DNA from: Pseudomonas sp. FP2335
GTDB taxonomy: Bacteria; Pseudomonadota; Gammaproteobacteria; Pseudomonadales; Pseudomonadaceae
Direction of reading: 5' to 3'
DNA length: 64,000 nucleotides
NCBI RefSeq assembly: GCF_030687535.1
Contig: NZ_CP117437.1
Coordinates: forward strand, 4,795,501-4,859,500
Position numbers and translations under genes: made by a program. The notes beneath the pieces were generated by a model. That model was not told the DNA's origin, searched no databases, and was given only the letters and a program-made list of their open reading frames with translations. Below are positions 35,825 through 44,947 of this stretch, piece by piece (position 1 is the first letter of the stretch; the number at the start of each line of letters is the position of its first letter).

Positions 35825-37252
35825 ATGTCCCGTTGGCTTTTTCCCGTGTCCGCTGCTTGGTTGGCCTTGAGCCTGACCGCCTGCGACGACGCGCCCAGGT
35901 TTACCAAGGCCGAGCCGGGTGAATCACGGGCGGGCGGCGCTGCGACCGTGAACAAGCGCGACCAGAACGCGTTTTCCCTACCCTCGGCCAACCTGTCGCC
36001 TACACGTCGCCTGGATTTCAGCGTCGGCAACAGCTTCTTTCGCAGCCCCTGGGTAATCGCGCCGTCCACCACCACCGCGCGTGATGGCCTGGGCCCGCTG
36101 TTCAACACCAATGCCTGCCAGAACTGCCATATCAAGGACGGTCGCGGCCATCCGCCGTTGCCCGACGCGGCCAACGCGGTGTCGATGCTGGTGCGCCTGT
36201 CGATCCCCGATGCGCCAGCCTACGCCAAGCTGATCGAGCAAGCCGGCGTGGTGCCCGAGCCCGTCTACGGCGGCCAATTGCAGGACATGGCAGTGCCCGG
36301 CGTAGTGCCGGAAGGCAAGGTGCGGGTCGACTACACGCCGGTCAACGTGACGTTCAACGACGGCACGGTGGTCGAGTTGCGCAAGCCAAACCTGCAGATC
36401 ACCCAGCTCGGCTACGGCCCGATGCACCCGGACACACGTTTTTCCGCGCGTATCGCCCCGCCGATGATCGGCCTGGGCCTGCTCGAAGCCATCAGCGACG
36501 CCGACATCCTGCGCAACACCAGCGCGGACACCGCTGACGCAGACGCCATCGTCGGCCGTGCCAATCAGGTCTGGGATGACGCGCAACAAAAAACCGTGCT
36601 CGGGCGTTTTGGCTGGAAAGCCGGGCAACCGAACCTCAATCAACAAAATGTTCACGCGTTTTCTGGTGATATGGGCCTCACCACGTCCCTGAGACCCTTT
36701 GATGACTGCACCGATGCCCAAGTGGCCTGCAAACAGGCGCCCAACGGCGATGGCCCGGATGGCGAACCGGAAGTCAGCGACAATATCCTGCGCCTGGTGC
36801 TGTTCTACACCCGCAACCTCGCCGTGCCAGTGCGTCGCGACGTCGACACGCCGCAGGTACTCGCCGGCAAGAACCTGTTCTACAGCGCCGGTTGCCAGGG
36901 TTGCCACAAACCCGCGTTCACCACGGCCGCCAATGCCGCCGAACCTGAACTGGCCAACCAGGTGATCCGCCCCTACAGCGACCTGCTACTGCACGACATG
37001 GGCGAAGGCCTTGCCGACAACCGCAGCGAATTCAAAGCCGGTGGCCGCGACTGGCGCACCGCGCCGTTGTGGGGCATCGGCCTCACGCAGACCGTGAGTG
37101 GCCACACCCAGTTCTTGCATGACGGCCGCGCCCGCAACCTGCTGGAAGCCGTGCTGTGGCACGGCGGTGAAGCACAAGCGGCGCAGCAGCATGTGTTGTC
37201 CTTTAATGCCGAGCAGCGCGCTGCGTTGCTGGCGTTCCTGAATTCTTTATAA
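35825..37252 (+). CDS. Dihaem c-type oxidoreductase lipoprotein (DUF1111)
   Basis: 475 residues from ATG 35825 with CAGGAA upstream. A lipoprotein signal peptide with lipobox LTAC (Cys 20), then two c-type haem motifs CQNCH (98-102) and CQGCH (357-361), as in the di-haem thiol oxidoreductase-like DUF1111/DHOR family. The protein is expected in the periplasm, anchored by lipid. In P. aeruginosa it belongs to an iron-regulated group with imelysin peptidase-like genes; a redox role in metal uptake is an inference. Confidence 0.88.
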   Translation: MSRWLFPVSAAWLALSLTACDDAPRFTKAEPGESRAGGAATVNKRDQNAFSLPSANLSPTRRLDFSVGNSFFRSPWVIAPSTTTARDGLGPLFNTNACQNCHIKDGRGHPPLPDAANAVSMLVRLSIPDAPAYAKLIEQAGVVPEPVYGGQLQDMAVPGVVPEGKVRVDYTPVNVTFNDGTVVELRKPNLQITQLGYGPMHPDTRFSARIAPPMIGLGLLEAISDADILRNTSADTADADAIVGRANQVWDDAQQKTVLGRFGWKAGQPNLNQQNVHAFSGDMGLTTSLRPFDDCTDAQVACKQAPNGDGPDGEPEVSDNILRLVLFYTRNLAVPVRRDVDTPQVLAGKNLFYSAGCQGCHKPAFTTAANAAEPELANQVIRPYSDLLLHDMGEGLADNRSEFKAGGRDWRTAPLWGIGLTQTVSGHTQFLHDGRARNLLEAVLWHGGEAQAAQQHVLSFNAEQRAALLAFLNSL

Positions 37253-37283
37253 GCTTCGCCCCAATTACAGAAGGGAGCTCGAC

Positions 37284-38348
37284 ATGTTCCGTCCCAAGTT
37301 GTTGTTCACCAGCCTGGCCGCCCTCGCCCTGGGCGCCTGCTCGCCGCAAGACCCGCAAGCCGTGACCTCGGCGGCCATCGCCAAGCAAGTGATCCTGCCG
37401 ACCTACAGCCGTTGGGTCGAAGCCGACCGCCAGTTGGCCGTCAGCGCCCTCGCCTACTGCCAGGGCAAACAGAGCCTGGACACCGCCCGCGCCGATTTCC
37501 TCCACGCGCAAAAAGCCTGGGCCGAGTTGCAACCGCTGCTGATCGGCCCGCTGGCCGAGGGCAACCGTTCGTGGCAGGTGCAGTTCTGGCCAGACAAAAA
37601 GAACCTGGTCGGCCGTCAGGTTGAACAACTCGTGACCGCCCAGCCGCAGATCGACGGCGCCGCCCTGGCCAAGTCCAGCGTGGTGGTGCAAGGCCTGTCG
37701 GCCTACGAATACATCCTCTATGACGCCAAGACCGACCTCGCCGACGAAGCGCAAAAAGCCCGTTACTGCCCGCTGCTGGTGGCCATCGGCGAGCGCCAGA
37801 AAGCCCTCGCCGAGGAGATCCTGGCGAGCTGGAACAGCACCGACGGCATGCTCGCGCAGATGAGCAAGTTTCCGAACCAGCGTTACGCTGATTCCCACGA
37901 AGCCATCGCCGATCTGCTGCGCGTCCAAGTGACCGCACTCGACACCCTGAAGAAGAAACTCGGCACGCCGATGGGCCGCCAGACCAAGGGCATCCCGCAG
38001 CCGTTCCAGGCCGATGCGTGGCGCAGCCAGTCGTCCCTGCAAAGCCTCGAAGCCAGCCTCGCGGCGGCCCAGACCGTCTGGGTCGGGGTCGACAACAAAG
38101 GCCTGCGTGGCCTGCTGCCGTCCGACCAGAAGCCATTGGCCGACAAGATCGACGCCGCCTACGCCGCGTCCCTGAAACTGTTCGCCAGCAACCAGCGCAG
38201 CCTCAACGAGCTGTTGGGCGATGACGCCGGGCGCCAGCAGCTCAACGACCTCTATGACAGCCTCAACGTGGTGCACCGCCTGCACGAGGGGGACCTGGCC
38301 AAGGCGCTGGGTATCCAACTGGGCTTCAACGCCAACGACGGTGACTGA
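37284..38348 (+). CDS. Imelysin-family (M75-like) lipoprotein
   Basis: 354 residues. A signal peptide with lipobox LGAC (Cys 19), then the helical imelysin domain (about 30-345). The GxHxxE-type motif seen in classical imelysins is represented around VVQGLSAYEYILYD (about 135-148), where the His is missing, so metal binding may differ. It follows the DUF1111 gene by about 30 bases and its stop overlaps the DUF1513 start. Imelysin-like proteins bind iron or haem-related ligands in the periplasm. Confidence 0.88.
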   Translation: MFRPKLLFTSLAALALGACSPQDPQAVTSAAIAKQVILPTYSRWVEADRQLAVSALAYCQGKQSLDTARADFLHAQKAWAELQPLLIGPLAEGNRSWQVQFWPDKKNLVGRQVEQLVTAQPQIDGAALAKSSVVVQGLSAYEYILYDAKTDLADEAQKARYCPLLVAIGERQKALAEEILASWNSTDGMLAQMSKFPNQRYADSHEAIADLLRVQVTALDTLKKKLGTPMGRQTKGIPQPFQADAWRSQSSLQSLEASLAAAQTVWVGVDNKGLRGLLPSDQKPLADKIDAAYAASLKLFASNQRSLNELLGDDAGRQQLNDLYDSLNVVHRLHEGDLAKALGIQLGFNANDGD

Positions 38349-39448
38349 TGATGCTCAGGCGACAGGCTTTGGCCGTTGGCAGCGTGCTGCTCAGTGCTCT
38401 CACGCTAGGGGGCTGGACGCTGTTCAAAAGCAAGGACAAGGGCCCGCTGCTCTTGTCAGCGCGGGATGATGGCGACGGCAAGCACTACGCCGTAGGATTT
38501 CGCCTGGACGGCAAGCAGGTGTTTGCCACCCAGGTCGGCCAGCGCTGCCACGACATCATCAACCACCCGACACTGCCGATTGCACTGTTCGTCGCCCGTC
38601 GCCCGGGCACCGAGAGTTACCTGATCGATTTGCGCGATGGCACGCTGCTGCAGACCATCACCTCCCATGCCAAACGTCACTTCTATGGCCACGCGGTGAT
38701 CCACAAGAGCGGCGACTGGCTGTATGCCACCGAGAACGACACGTCCGACCCCGGCCGTGGCTTGCTCGGAGTGTACAAATTCGAAGGCGAACGCCTGGTG
38801 CACTGCGGCGAGATATCCACCCACGGCATCGGCCCGCACCAGGTGTCATGGATGCCCGACGGTGAGACCCTGGTGGTGGCCAACGGTGGCATCCGCACCG
38901 AAGCCGAAAGCCGTGTGGAAATGAACCTCAACGCCATGGAGCCCAGCCTGGTGCTGATGCAGCGCGACGGCACGCTGATCAGCAAGGAAACCCTCGGCCA
39001 GCAAATGAACAGCGTGCGCCACATGGGGATCGCCAGCGACGGCACCATCCTCACCGGCCAGCAGTTCATGGGGCCATCCCAGGAGCGTTCCGAGCTGCTC
39101 GCGATCAAGCGGCCAGGGCAGCCGTTCGTGGCGTTCCCGGTGGCCGACGAGCAGTTGCAGGCCATGGGGCACTACACCGCCAGCGTTGCCGTGCACAGTG
39201 AATTGCGCCTGGTGGCGTTGACCGCACCGCGTGGCAATCGCTTCTTTATCTGGGACATGGACAGCGGTGCACTGCGCCTGGACGGGCCGTTGCCGGACTG
39301 TGCCGGCGTGGGTGCGGTGGCCGACGGCTTTGTCGTCACCTCCGGCCAGGGACGTTGCCGCTTCTACGATTGCCGCCAGACGCAATTGGTCGCAAAACCC
39401 TTGGAATTGCCGGCAGGGCTCTGGGATAACCATCTGCATCTGGTCTGA
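38348..39448 (+). CDS. DUF1513 protein (beta-propeller-like, Tat-type signal)
   Basis: 366 residues. An N-terminal RRQALAVG twin-arginine-like signal followed by a hydrophobic stretch suggests Tat export. The mature region has repeated strands typical of a seven-bladed propeller (GHAVIHKSGDWLYATENDTSD, GIGPHQVSWMPDGETLVVANGG). The start overlaps the imelysin stop (TGATG), so the three genes form one operon. DUF1513 is found with imelysin/DUF1111 genes; activity is unknown. Confidence 0.85.
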   Translation: MMLRRQALAVGSVLLSALTLGGWTLFKSKDKGPLLLSARDDGDGKHYAVGFRLDGKQVFATQVGQRCHDIINHPTLPIALFVARRPGTESYLIDLRDGTLLQTITSHAKRHFYGHAVIHKSGDWLYATENDTSDPGRGLLGVYKFEGERLVHCGEISTHGIGPHQVSWMPDGETLVVANGGIRTEAESRVEMNLNAMEPSLVLMQRDGTLISKETLGQQMNSVRHMGIASDGTILTGQQFMGPSQERSELLAIKRPGQPFVAFPVADEQLQAMGHYTASVAVHSELRLVALTAPRGNRFFIWDMDSGALRLDGPLPDCAGVGAVADGFVVTSGQGRCRFYDCRQTQLVAKPLELPAGLWDNHLHLV

Positions 39449-39464
39449 CCCGCGCAGCCTGGAG

Positions 39465-39482
39465 GGGGCCAGCACTGGCCCC
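39465..39482 (+). terminator. Possible hairpin terminator after the DUF1513 gene
   Basis: GGGGCCAG-CA-CTGGCCCC stem 16 bases past the stop; no clear T-run follows, so it may be only a structural element. Confidence 0.35.
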
Positions 39483-39583
39483 ATTACCTGTCAGGTTTAC
39501 CGGCTGGAAACCCCTCAATACCTGGAGTAATGTTCCGGACTTGTCTGTCTTCGTCTGTCCCAGTTTTTCCAAGGAATCGGAAT

Positions 39584-40714
39584 ATGCTGCGCCGTCGCAT
39601 GCTGATCATGTTTGCTGTCGTGCTGTTCATTGTCCTGCTGCTGGGGGGCTATAAAGCCTTTTCCATCTACCAGCAGATCCAGGTCTTTGCCAAACCCAAG
39701 CCCCCCGTAAGCGTGGCCGTTGCCACCGCGACCGAGCAGCCATGGCAGCAACGCCTGCCGTCGGTGGGTACGCTCAAGGCCTTGCAAGGGGTCAACCTCA
39801 GCCTGGAGGTGGCCGGTACGGTCAAGGACGTGCAGTTCGAATCCGGGCAGAAGGTCAAGGCCGGGCAGCCCCTGGTGCAACTCGACAGCGCGGTGGAAAG
39901 CGCGCTGCTGGAAACCGCCCAGGCCGACCTGGGCCTGGCACAGCTCGATTACGGACGCGGCAGCCAACTGGTGGGCAGCCAGGCAATCTCCAAGGGCGAG
40001 TTCGATCGCCTCTCTGCACAACTGCAAAAGAACAAGGCCACGGTCAATCAGCTCAAGGCGTCACTGGCGAAGAAACACATCGTCGCGCCGTTCAGCGGCA
40101 CCATCGGCATTCGCCAGGTGGACGTCGGCGACTACCTGGCCAGCGGCACGGTGATCGCCACCTTGCAGGACCTCAGCAGCCTCTACGTCGACTTCTACGT
40201 CCCCGAACAATCGGTGCCCAAAATCGCCCTCGGCCAGGCCGTGCAGGTGCAAGTCTCGGCCTGGCCAGGCCAGCAGTTCCCCGGCAATATCAGCGCGATC
40301 AACCCCAAGGTGGAAAACACCACGCGCAACGTGCTGGTGCGCGCCACCCTGGCCAACCCGGACGGCAAGTTGCTGCCCGGTATGTTCACCAGCCTGGACG
40401 TGTTGCTGCCAGATCCGACCGCGCAAGTCGTGGTGCCGGAAGGCGCGATCACCTACACCCTCTACGGCAATTCGGTGTATGCCGTGGCCGAGAAAAAGGC
40501 CGAAGACGGCACGCCGGAAAAAGACGCCAACGGCCAGCCCGTGCTGATCGCCGAGCGGCGCTTTGTCGAGACCGGTGAGCGCCGCGCTGGCCTGGTGTTG
40601 GTGAGCAAGGGCCTCAAAGCCGGTGAGCAGGTGGTCAGCGCCGGCCAGCTCAAGCTGGACAATGGCACGCCCATCGCCATCAGCCCGGACAAAAACCTGC
40701 CGGCAGGGCACTGA
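39584..40714 (+). CDS. mexV: RND efflux periplasmic adaptor (MexV-type)
   Basis: 376 residues from ATG 39584 (AAGGA upstream). A membrane anchor (about 6-28), then the barrel-sandwich/lipoyl half-motifs (EVAGTVKDVQFESGQKVKAGQPLVQLD and KKHIVAPFSGTIGIRQVDVGDYL), an alpha-hairpin about 105-150 and a membrane-proximal beta-barrel domain. Membrane fusion protein of a tripartite drug-efflux pump; it precedes the RND transporter by three bases. The downstream position after DUF1111/imelysin/DUF1513 matches mexVW of P. aeruginosa, hence the symbol; substrates here are not proven. Confidence 0.85.
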   Translation: MLRRRMLIMFAVVLFIVLLLGGYKAFSIYQQIQVFAKPKPPVSVAVATATEQPWQQRLPSVGTLKALQGVNLSLEVAGTVKDVQFESGQKVKAGQPLVQLDSAVESALLETAQADLGLAQLDYGRGSQLVGSQAISKGEFDRLSAQLQKNKATVNQLKASLAKKHIVAPFSGTIGIRQVDVGDYLASGTVIATLQDLSSLYVDFYVPEQSVPKIALGQAVQVQVSAWPGQQFPGNISAINPKVENTTRNVLVRATLANPDGKLLPGMFTSLDVLLPDPTAQVVVPEGAITYTLYGNSVYAVAEKKAEDGTPEKDANGQPVLIAERRFVETGERRAGLVLVSKGLKAGEQVVSAGQLKLDNGTPIAISPDKNLPAGH

Positions 40715-40717
40715 GCC

Positions 40718-43700
40718 ATGAAGTTCACAGACGCCTTTATCCGCCGTCCGGTGCTGGCCATGGTGGTCAGCCTGCTGATCGTGTTACTGGGCATGCAGGC
40801 CTACAGCAAGTTGCCGCTGCGCCAATACCCGAGCATGGAAAACGCCCTGATCACCGTGACCACCGCCTACCCCGGTGCCAACGCCGAAACGATCCAGGGC
40901 TACATCACCCAACCGTTGCAGCAAAGCCTGGCGAGCGCCGAGGGCATCGACTACATGACCTCGGTCAGTCGGCAGAATTTCTCGGTGATCTCGATCTACG
41001 CGCGCATCGGCTCCAACAGCGACCGCTTGTTCACCGAGCTGCTGGCCAAGGCCAACGAGGTAAAGAACAAGCTGCCCCAGGACGCCGAAGACCCGGTGCT
41101 GAGCAAAGAGGCCGCTGACGCCTCGGCGCTGATGTACATCAGTTTCTCCAGCGGGCAATTGAGCAACCCGCAGATCACCGACTACCTGTCGCGGGTGATC
41201 CAGCCCAAGCTCGCGACCCTGCCGGGCATGGCCGAAGCGGAGATCCTCGGCAACCAGGTGTTCGCCATGCGCATCTGGCTCGACCCGGTGAAACTCGCCG
41301 GTTTCGGCCTCAGCGCCAGCGACATCACCGACGCGGTGCGCCACTACAACTTTCTCTCCGCCGCCGGCGAGGTAAAGGGCGAGTTCGTGGTCACCAGCAT
41401 CAACGCCAACACCGACCTCAAGTCCGCCGAAGCGTTTGGCGCCATTACCGTCAAGGCCGACGGCGACAGCCGCGTACTGCTGCGGGATGTGGCACGGGTG
41501 GAAATGGGCGCGGAAAACTACAACGCCATCAGCTCGTTCGGCGGCACGCCGTCGGTGTACATCGGCATCAAGGCCACACCCAGCGCCAACCCGCTGGAGG
41601 TGATCAAGGAAGTGCGCAAGATCATGCCGCAGTTGGAATCCCAGCTGCCGCCCAACCTCAAGGCAGAAATTGCCTACGACGCCACGCTGTTTATCCAGGC
41701 GTCCATCAACGAGGTGGTCAAGACCCTGTTCGAAGCGGTGCTGATCGTGATCGTGGTGGTGTTCCTGTTCCTCGGCGCCCTGCGCTCGGTGGTGATTCCG
41801 GTAATCACCATCCCGTTGTCGATGATCGGCGTGCTGTTTTTCATGCAATTGATGGGCTACTCGATCAACCTGCTGACGCTGCTGGCGATGGTCTTGGCCA
41901 TCGGCCTGGTGGTGGACGATGCGATCGTGGTGGTGGAAAACATCCACCGGCATATCGAGGAAGGCAAGACGCCCCTGGATGCGGCGCTCGAAGGTGCGCG
42001 GGAAATCGCCCTGCCGGTGGTGTCGATGACCATCACCCTGGCGGCGGTGTATGCGCCCATCGGTTTTCTTGAAGGGCTCACCGGGGCGCTGTTCAAGGAG
42101 TTCGCGCTGACATTGGCCGGCGCGGTGATCATCTCCGGCATCATTGCCCTGACCTTGTCGCCGATGATGTGCGCGCTGCTGTTGCGCCATGACGAAAACC
42201 CGTCCGGCCTCGCCCACCGCCTCGACCGCATTTTCGACGGCCTCAAGCGTCGCTACCAAAGCCTGCTGCACGGCACCCTGAACACGCGCCCGGTGGTGAT
42301 CGTGTTTGCGCTGATCGTGCTGGCCCTGATCCCGGTGTTCCTCAAGTTCACCCAGTCGCAACTGGCCCCGGATGAAGACCAGGGCATCATTTTCATGATG
42401 GCCAGCGCGCCGCAACCGGCCAACCTGGACTACCTCAACACCTACACCGACGAGTTCGTAAAAATCTTCAAGGAGTTCCCGGAGTACTACTCGTCATTCC
42501 AGATCAACGGCTTCAACGGCGTGCAATCGGGCATCGGCGGTTTTCTGCTCAAGCCGTGGAACGAGCGCAGCCGCACCCAGATGCAAATCCTCCCCGAGGT
42601 GCAGCACCGCCTGGAGCAGATTCCCGGCCTGCAAGTGTTCGGCTTCAACCTGCCGTCCCTGCCGGGCACGGGCGAAGGCTTGCCGTTCGGCTTTGTGATC
42701 AACACCGCCAACGATTACGAGTCGTTGCTGGAAGTGGCCAACCGGGTGAAAAAGCGCGCGATGGAGTCGGGCAAGTTCGCGTTTGTCGACATCGACCTGG
42801 CGTTCGACAAACCTGAAATCGTGGTCGACATCGACCGCGCCAAGGCGGCGCAGATGGGCGTGTCGATGCAGGACCTTGGCGGCACCCTGGCGACGTTGCT
42901 GGCGGAGGCGGAGATCAACCGGTTCACCCTGGACGGGCGCAGTTACAAGGTGATCGCCCAGGTCGAACGCGCCTACCGTGACAACCCCGATTGGTTGAAC
43001 AATTACTACGTGAAAAACAACAAGGGTGAGCTGCTGCCATTGTCGACGCTGATTACACTCTCCGACCGCGCCCGACCTCGGCAGTTGAACCAGTTCCAGC
43101 AGCTCAACTCGGCGCTGATCTCGGGTTTCCCGATTGTCAGCATGGGTGAAGCGATTGACACGGTGCGCCAGATTGCCATCGAAGAAACACCGCCCGGCTA
43201 CGCGTTCGACTACAGCGGCGCATCCCGGCAATTTATCCAGGAAGGCACGGCGCTGTGGGTGACCTTTGGCCTGGCCTTGGCGATTATCTTCCTGGTGCTG
43301 GCGGCGCAGTTCGAGAGCTTTCGCGACCCGCTGGTGATCCTGGTAACGGTGCCGTTGTCGATCTGCGGGGCGTTGATTCCCCTGTTCCTCGGCTGGTCGA
43401 GCATGAACATCTATACCCAGGTGGGGTTGGTCACCTTGATCGGGCTGATCAGCAAGCACGGGATTCTGATCGTCGAGTTTGCCAACCAACTGCGCAAGGA
43501 CAAGGGCCTGACACCTCGCCAGGCCGTGGAAGAAGCCGCGGCGATTCGCTTGCGCCCAGTGCTGATGACCACCGCCGCCATGGTGTTCGGCATGGTGCCG
43601 CTGATCCTCGCCACTGGCGCGGGGGCAGTGAGCCGGTTTGACATCGGCATGGTGATTGCGACGGGGATGTCGATTGGCACGTTGTTTACGCTGTTTGTGC

Positions 43701-43744
43701 TGCCGTGCGTCTACACCCTGCTGGCCAGACCCGATAAACCCTGA
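40718..43744 (+). CDS. mexW: RND multidrug efflux transporter (MexW-type)
   Basis: 1008 residues, a full-length HAE1-family pump of the inner membrane. Twelve membrane helices in two halves; the proton-relay aspartates occur in the helix-4 motif GLVVDDAIVVVEN (about 402-414). The PN/PC porter domains are of normal size. It is translationally close to mexV and no outer-membrane channel gene follows, so it would borrow a channel such as OprM encoded elsewhere. Confidence 0.92.
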   Translation: MKFTDAFIRRPVLAMVVSLLIVLLGMQAYSKLPLRQYPSMENALITVTTAYPGANAETIQGYITQPLQQSLASAEGIDYMTSVSRQNFSVISIYARIGSNSDRLFTELLAKANEVKNKLPQDAEDPVLSKEAADASALMYISFSSGQLSNPQITDYLSRVIQPKLATLPGMAEAEILGNQVFAMRIWLDPVKLAGFGLSASDITDAVRHYNFLSAAGEVKGEFVVTSINANTDLKSAEAFGAITVKADGDSRVLLRDVARVEMGAENYNAISSFGGTPSVYIGIKATPSANPLEVIKEVRKIMPQLESQLPPNLKAEIAYDATLFIQASINEVVKTLFEAVLIVIVVVFLFLGALRSVVIPVITIPLSMIGVLFFMQLMGYSINLLTLLAMVLAIGLVVDDAIVVVENIHRHIEEGKTPLDAALEGAREIALPVVSMTITLAAVYAPIGFLEGLTGALFKEFALTLAGAVIISGIIALTLSPMMCALLLRHDENPSGLAHRLDRIFDGLKRRYQSLLHGTLNTRPVVIVFALIVLALIPVFLKFTQSQLAPDEDQGIIFMMASAPQPANLDYLNTYTDEFVKIFKEFPEYYSSFQINGFNGVQSGIGGFLLKPWNERSRTQMQILPEVQHRLEQIPGLQVFGFNLPSLPGTGEGLPFGFVINTANDYESLLEVANRVKKRAMESGKFAFVDIDLAFDKPEIVVDIDRAKAAQMGVSMQDLGGTLATLLAEAEINRFTLDGRSYKVIAQVERAYRDNPDWLNNYYVKNNKGELLPLSTLITLSDRARPRQLNQFQQLNSALISGFPIVSMGEAIDTVRQIAIEETPPGYAFDYSGASRQFIQEGTALWVTFGLALAIIFLVLAAQFESFRDPLVILVTVPLSICGALIPLFLGWSSMNIYTQVGLVTLIGLISKHGILIVEFANQLRKDKGLTPRQAVEEAAAIRLRPVLMTTAAMVFGMVPLILATGAGAVSRFDIGMVIATGMSIGTLFTLFVLPCVYTLLARPDKP

Positions 43745-43817
43745 ACCTTGTCCTGCGGGCCAATGCTGCTAAACCGAACCTTGTCCTGCGGGCCAATCCC
43801 CCTGACCCGAACCTTGT
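43743..43817. repeat. Direct repeat, 33-base period (2.3 copies)
   Basis: GAACCTTGTCCTGCGGGCCA(AT) occurs at 43743 and 43776, and a third copy begins at 43809 but ends after GAACCTTGT, where the REP-like element at 43816 starts. The start-to-start distances are both exactly 33. Confidence 0.85.
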
Positions 43818-43945
43818 AGTGAGCGGGCTTGCCCGCGCTGGGGGGCGAAGCCGCCCTAAACGGTACGCCGCGGTGCATCAGAAAGACCGAGGTGCCGGGA
43901 TTTGGGGCGGCTTCGCCACCCGGCGCGGGCAAGCCCGCTCACTAC
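43816..43945. repeat. REP-like element, class 2 (about 130 bp)
   Basis: Inverted ends GTAGTGAGCGGGCTTGCCCG and its complement enclose inner complementary segments (GGCGAAGCCGCCC / GGGGCGGCTTCGCC), making a long nested hairpin. An almost identical element lies at 49927-50058. Confidence 0.92.
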
Positions 43946-43949
43946 AGGC

Positions 43950-43983
43950 AAAAAAAAGGCCTCGCTGTGCGAGGCCTTATTCA
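43950..43983 (-). terminator. Intrinsic terminator of the minus-strand kinase operon
   Basis: AAGGCCTCG-CTGTG-CGAGGCCTT stem. On the minus strand it is followed by a run of T, and it lies 17 bases after the stop of the 75-residue gene. Confidence 0.85.
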
Positions 43984-43999
43984 GGGGGGTTGAATCGTT

Positions 44000-44227
44000 T
44001 CAACTTTGCGGCCTCATGCCTTGAGACATCCCAAACATGAACAGCAACAATTCATGATCAGGCTTGACCGCCGTGCTCGCCTTGGCAACGCGCGGCAACA
44101 GGCATTGCGCGCCACCCTGCGTGGCACTGAGCACTTGTGTGCGAGGTTGTTCCCACGCCGCCAGGGCGAGCGCCGCAACGCCCAGCGCCCCAACCAGGAA
44201 CAGACCTCGTGCTATTTCTAGCTTCAT
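44000..44227 (-). CDS. Small membrane protein (75 aa), unknown
   Basis: 75 residues with one hydrophobic helix near 8-24 and a short C-terminal tail rich in Met (LFMFGMSQGMRPQ). Its ATG overlaps the stop of the WaaP-like kinase gene (ATGA), so it is translated with it. It is not recognised as a family; the position in a presumed ColR-controlled envelope operon suggests a membrane-associated role. Confidence 0.7.
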   Translation of the reverse strand: MKLEIARGLFLVGALGVAALALAAWEQPRTQVLSATQGGAQCLLPRVAKASTAVKPDHELLLFMFGMSQGMRPQS

Positions 44228-44943
44228 CTGGTTAAACCCTTGATAGCGCTGCCAAACGCCGTCTCGTAAAAGTAGCTGAGTTTGTTCCAGTCAGCGCTGC
44301 TCCACGACGAATGGCGCCGCAACTGCTGCATGTCGTGAGAAGCCGCGCGATAAGCGGTCAGCCGCTGCCGGCATTTTTCGAAGTCCAGCAAGGCAATCTC
44401 CACATTGGCCGAGTCGCCTTCGCCGGTGACACGGATAAAGATGTGCTTGATGTACAGGCAGCCATGCTGCCAGCGCCCCTTGTGCATACGCACCAGCGTG
44501 CCGGCCAACTCCTTGAGAACACGTTCGTGAACCAATTCGCCGTACTGTTCGCGGCCACCGGCGGCATACCAGTTTTCGATTTCATCGAAGCCATCCAGGG
44601 CGGCCGTCACCAACAGTGCTTTCCACTGGTGCTCGGGGTCGCGACGCGCCCCGCAAAACACCAGGTCCGGCACGCGCACATCGAGGGAGCGCAGGCCCTT
44701 GAGCGCGTCGCGCTCACGCAGCACGGTGGGCCGTCCGAAGGGATGCAGCCAACTGCGGTAGATGTGGCCGGTCTGGCGCTTGCTGTAGAGCAAGTGGCCG
44801 TTAGGACCGGTCACCCGTTGCACGCCACTTTCACCGCCGCGCCGACGATTGGGTTCCTCGACCCATTCGCCCTGCTGGCGCCAGAAAAAATCAAATCTCT
44901 CCTCCGGAGCTACGTGACTGCCCGCTACGCACTCAACTGCCAT
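44224..44943 (-). CDS. InaA/WaaP-type lipopolysaccharide kinase-like protein
   Basis: 239 residues. A kinase-like fold of the WaaP/InaA/Kdo kinase group: the nucleotide-binding Lys region YSKRQTGHIYRSW (about 52-64), an HxxN-like catalytic segment replaced by HGCLYIKHIFIR (about 160-171) and the metal-binding DFE of IALLDFEKCRQR (about 183-194). It is probably a lipid A/core heptose kinase or a related stress protein. It sits between a methyltransferase gene (four bases away) and a small membrane protein, upstream of colRS in the map. Confidence 0.85.
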   Translation of the reverse strand: MAVECVAGSHVAPEERFDFFWRQQGEWVEEPNRRRGGESGVQRVTGPNGHLLYSKRQTGHIYRSWLHPFGRPTVLRERDALKGLRSLDVRVPDLVFCGARRDPEHQWKALLVTAALDGFDEIENWYAAGGREQYGELVHERVLKELAGTLVRMHKGRWQHGCLYIKHIFIRVTGEGDSANVEIALLDFEKCRQRLTAYRAASHDMQQLRRHSSWSSADWNKLSYFYETAFGSAIKGLTR

Positions 44944-44947
44944 CCTG

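Noticed and set aside
43711..43932. Short frames through the class 2 repeat elements (also 49852-50103).
   Set aside because: The translations are almost identical because they read the repeat; the sequence is explained by nested inverted repeats.
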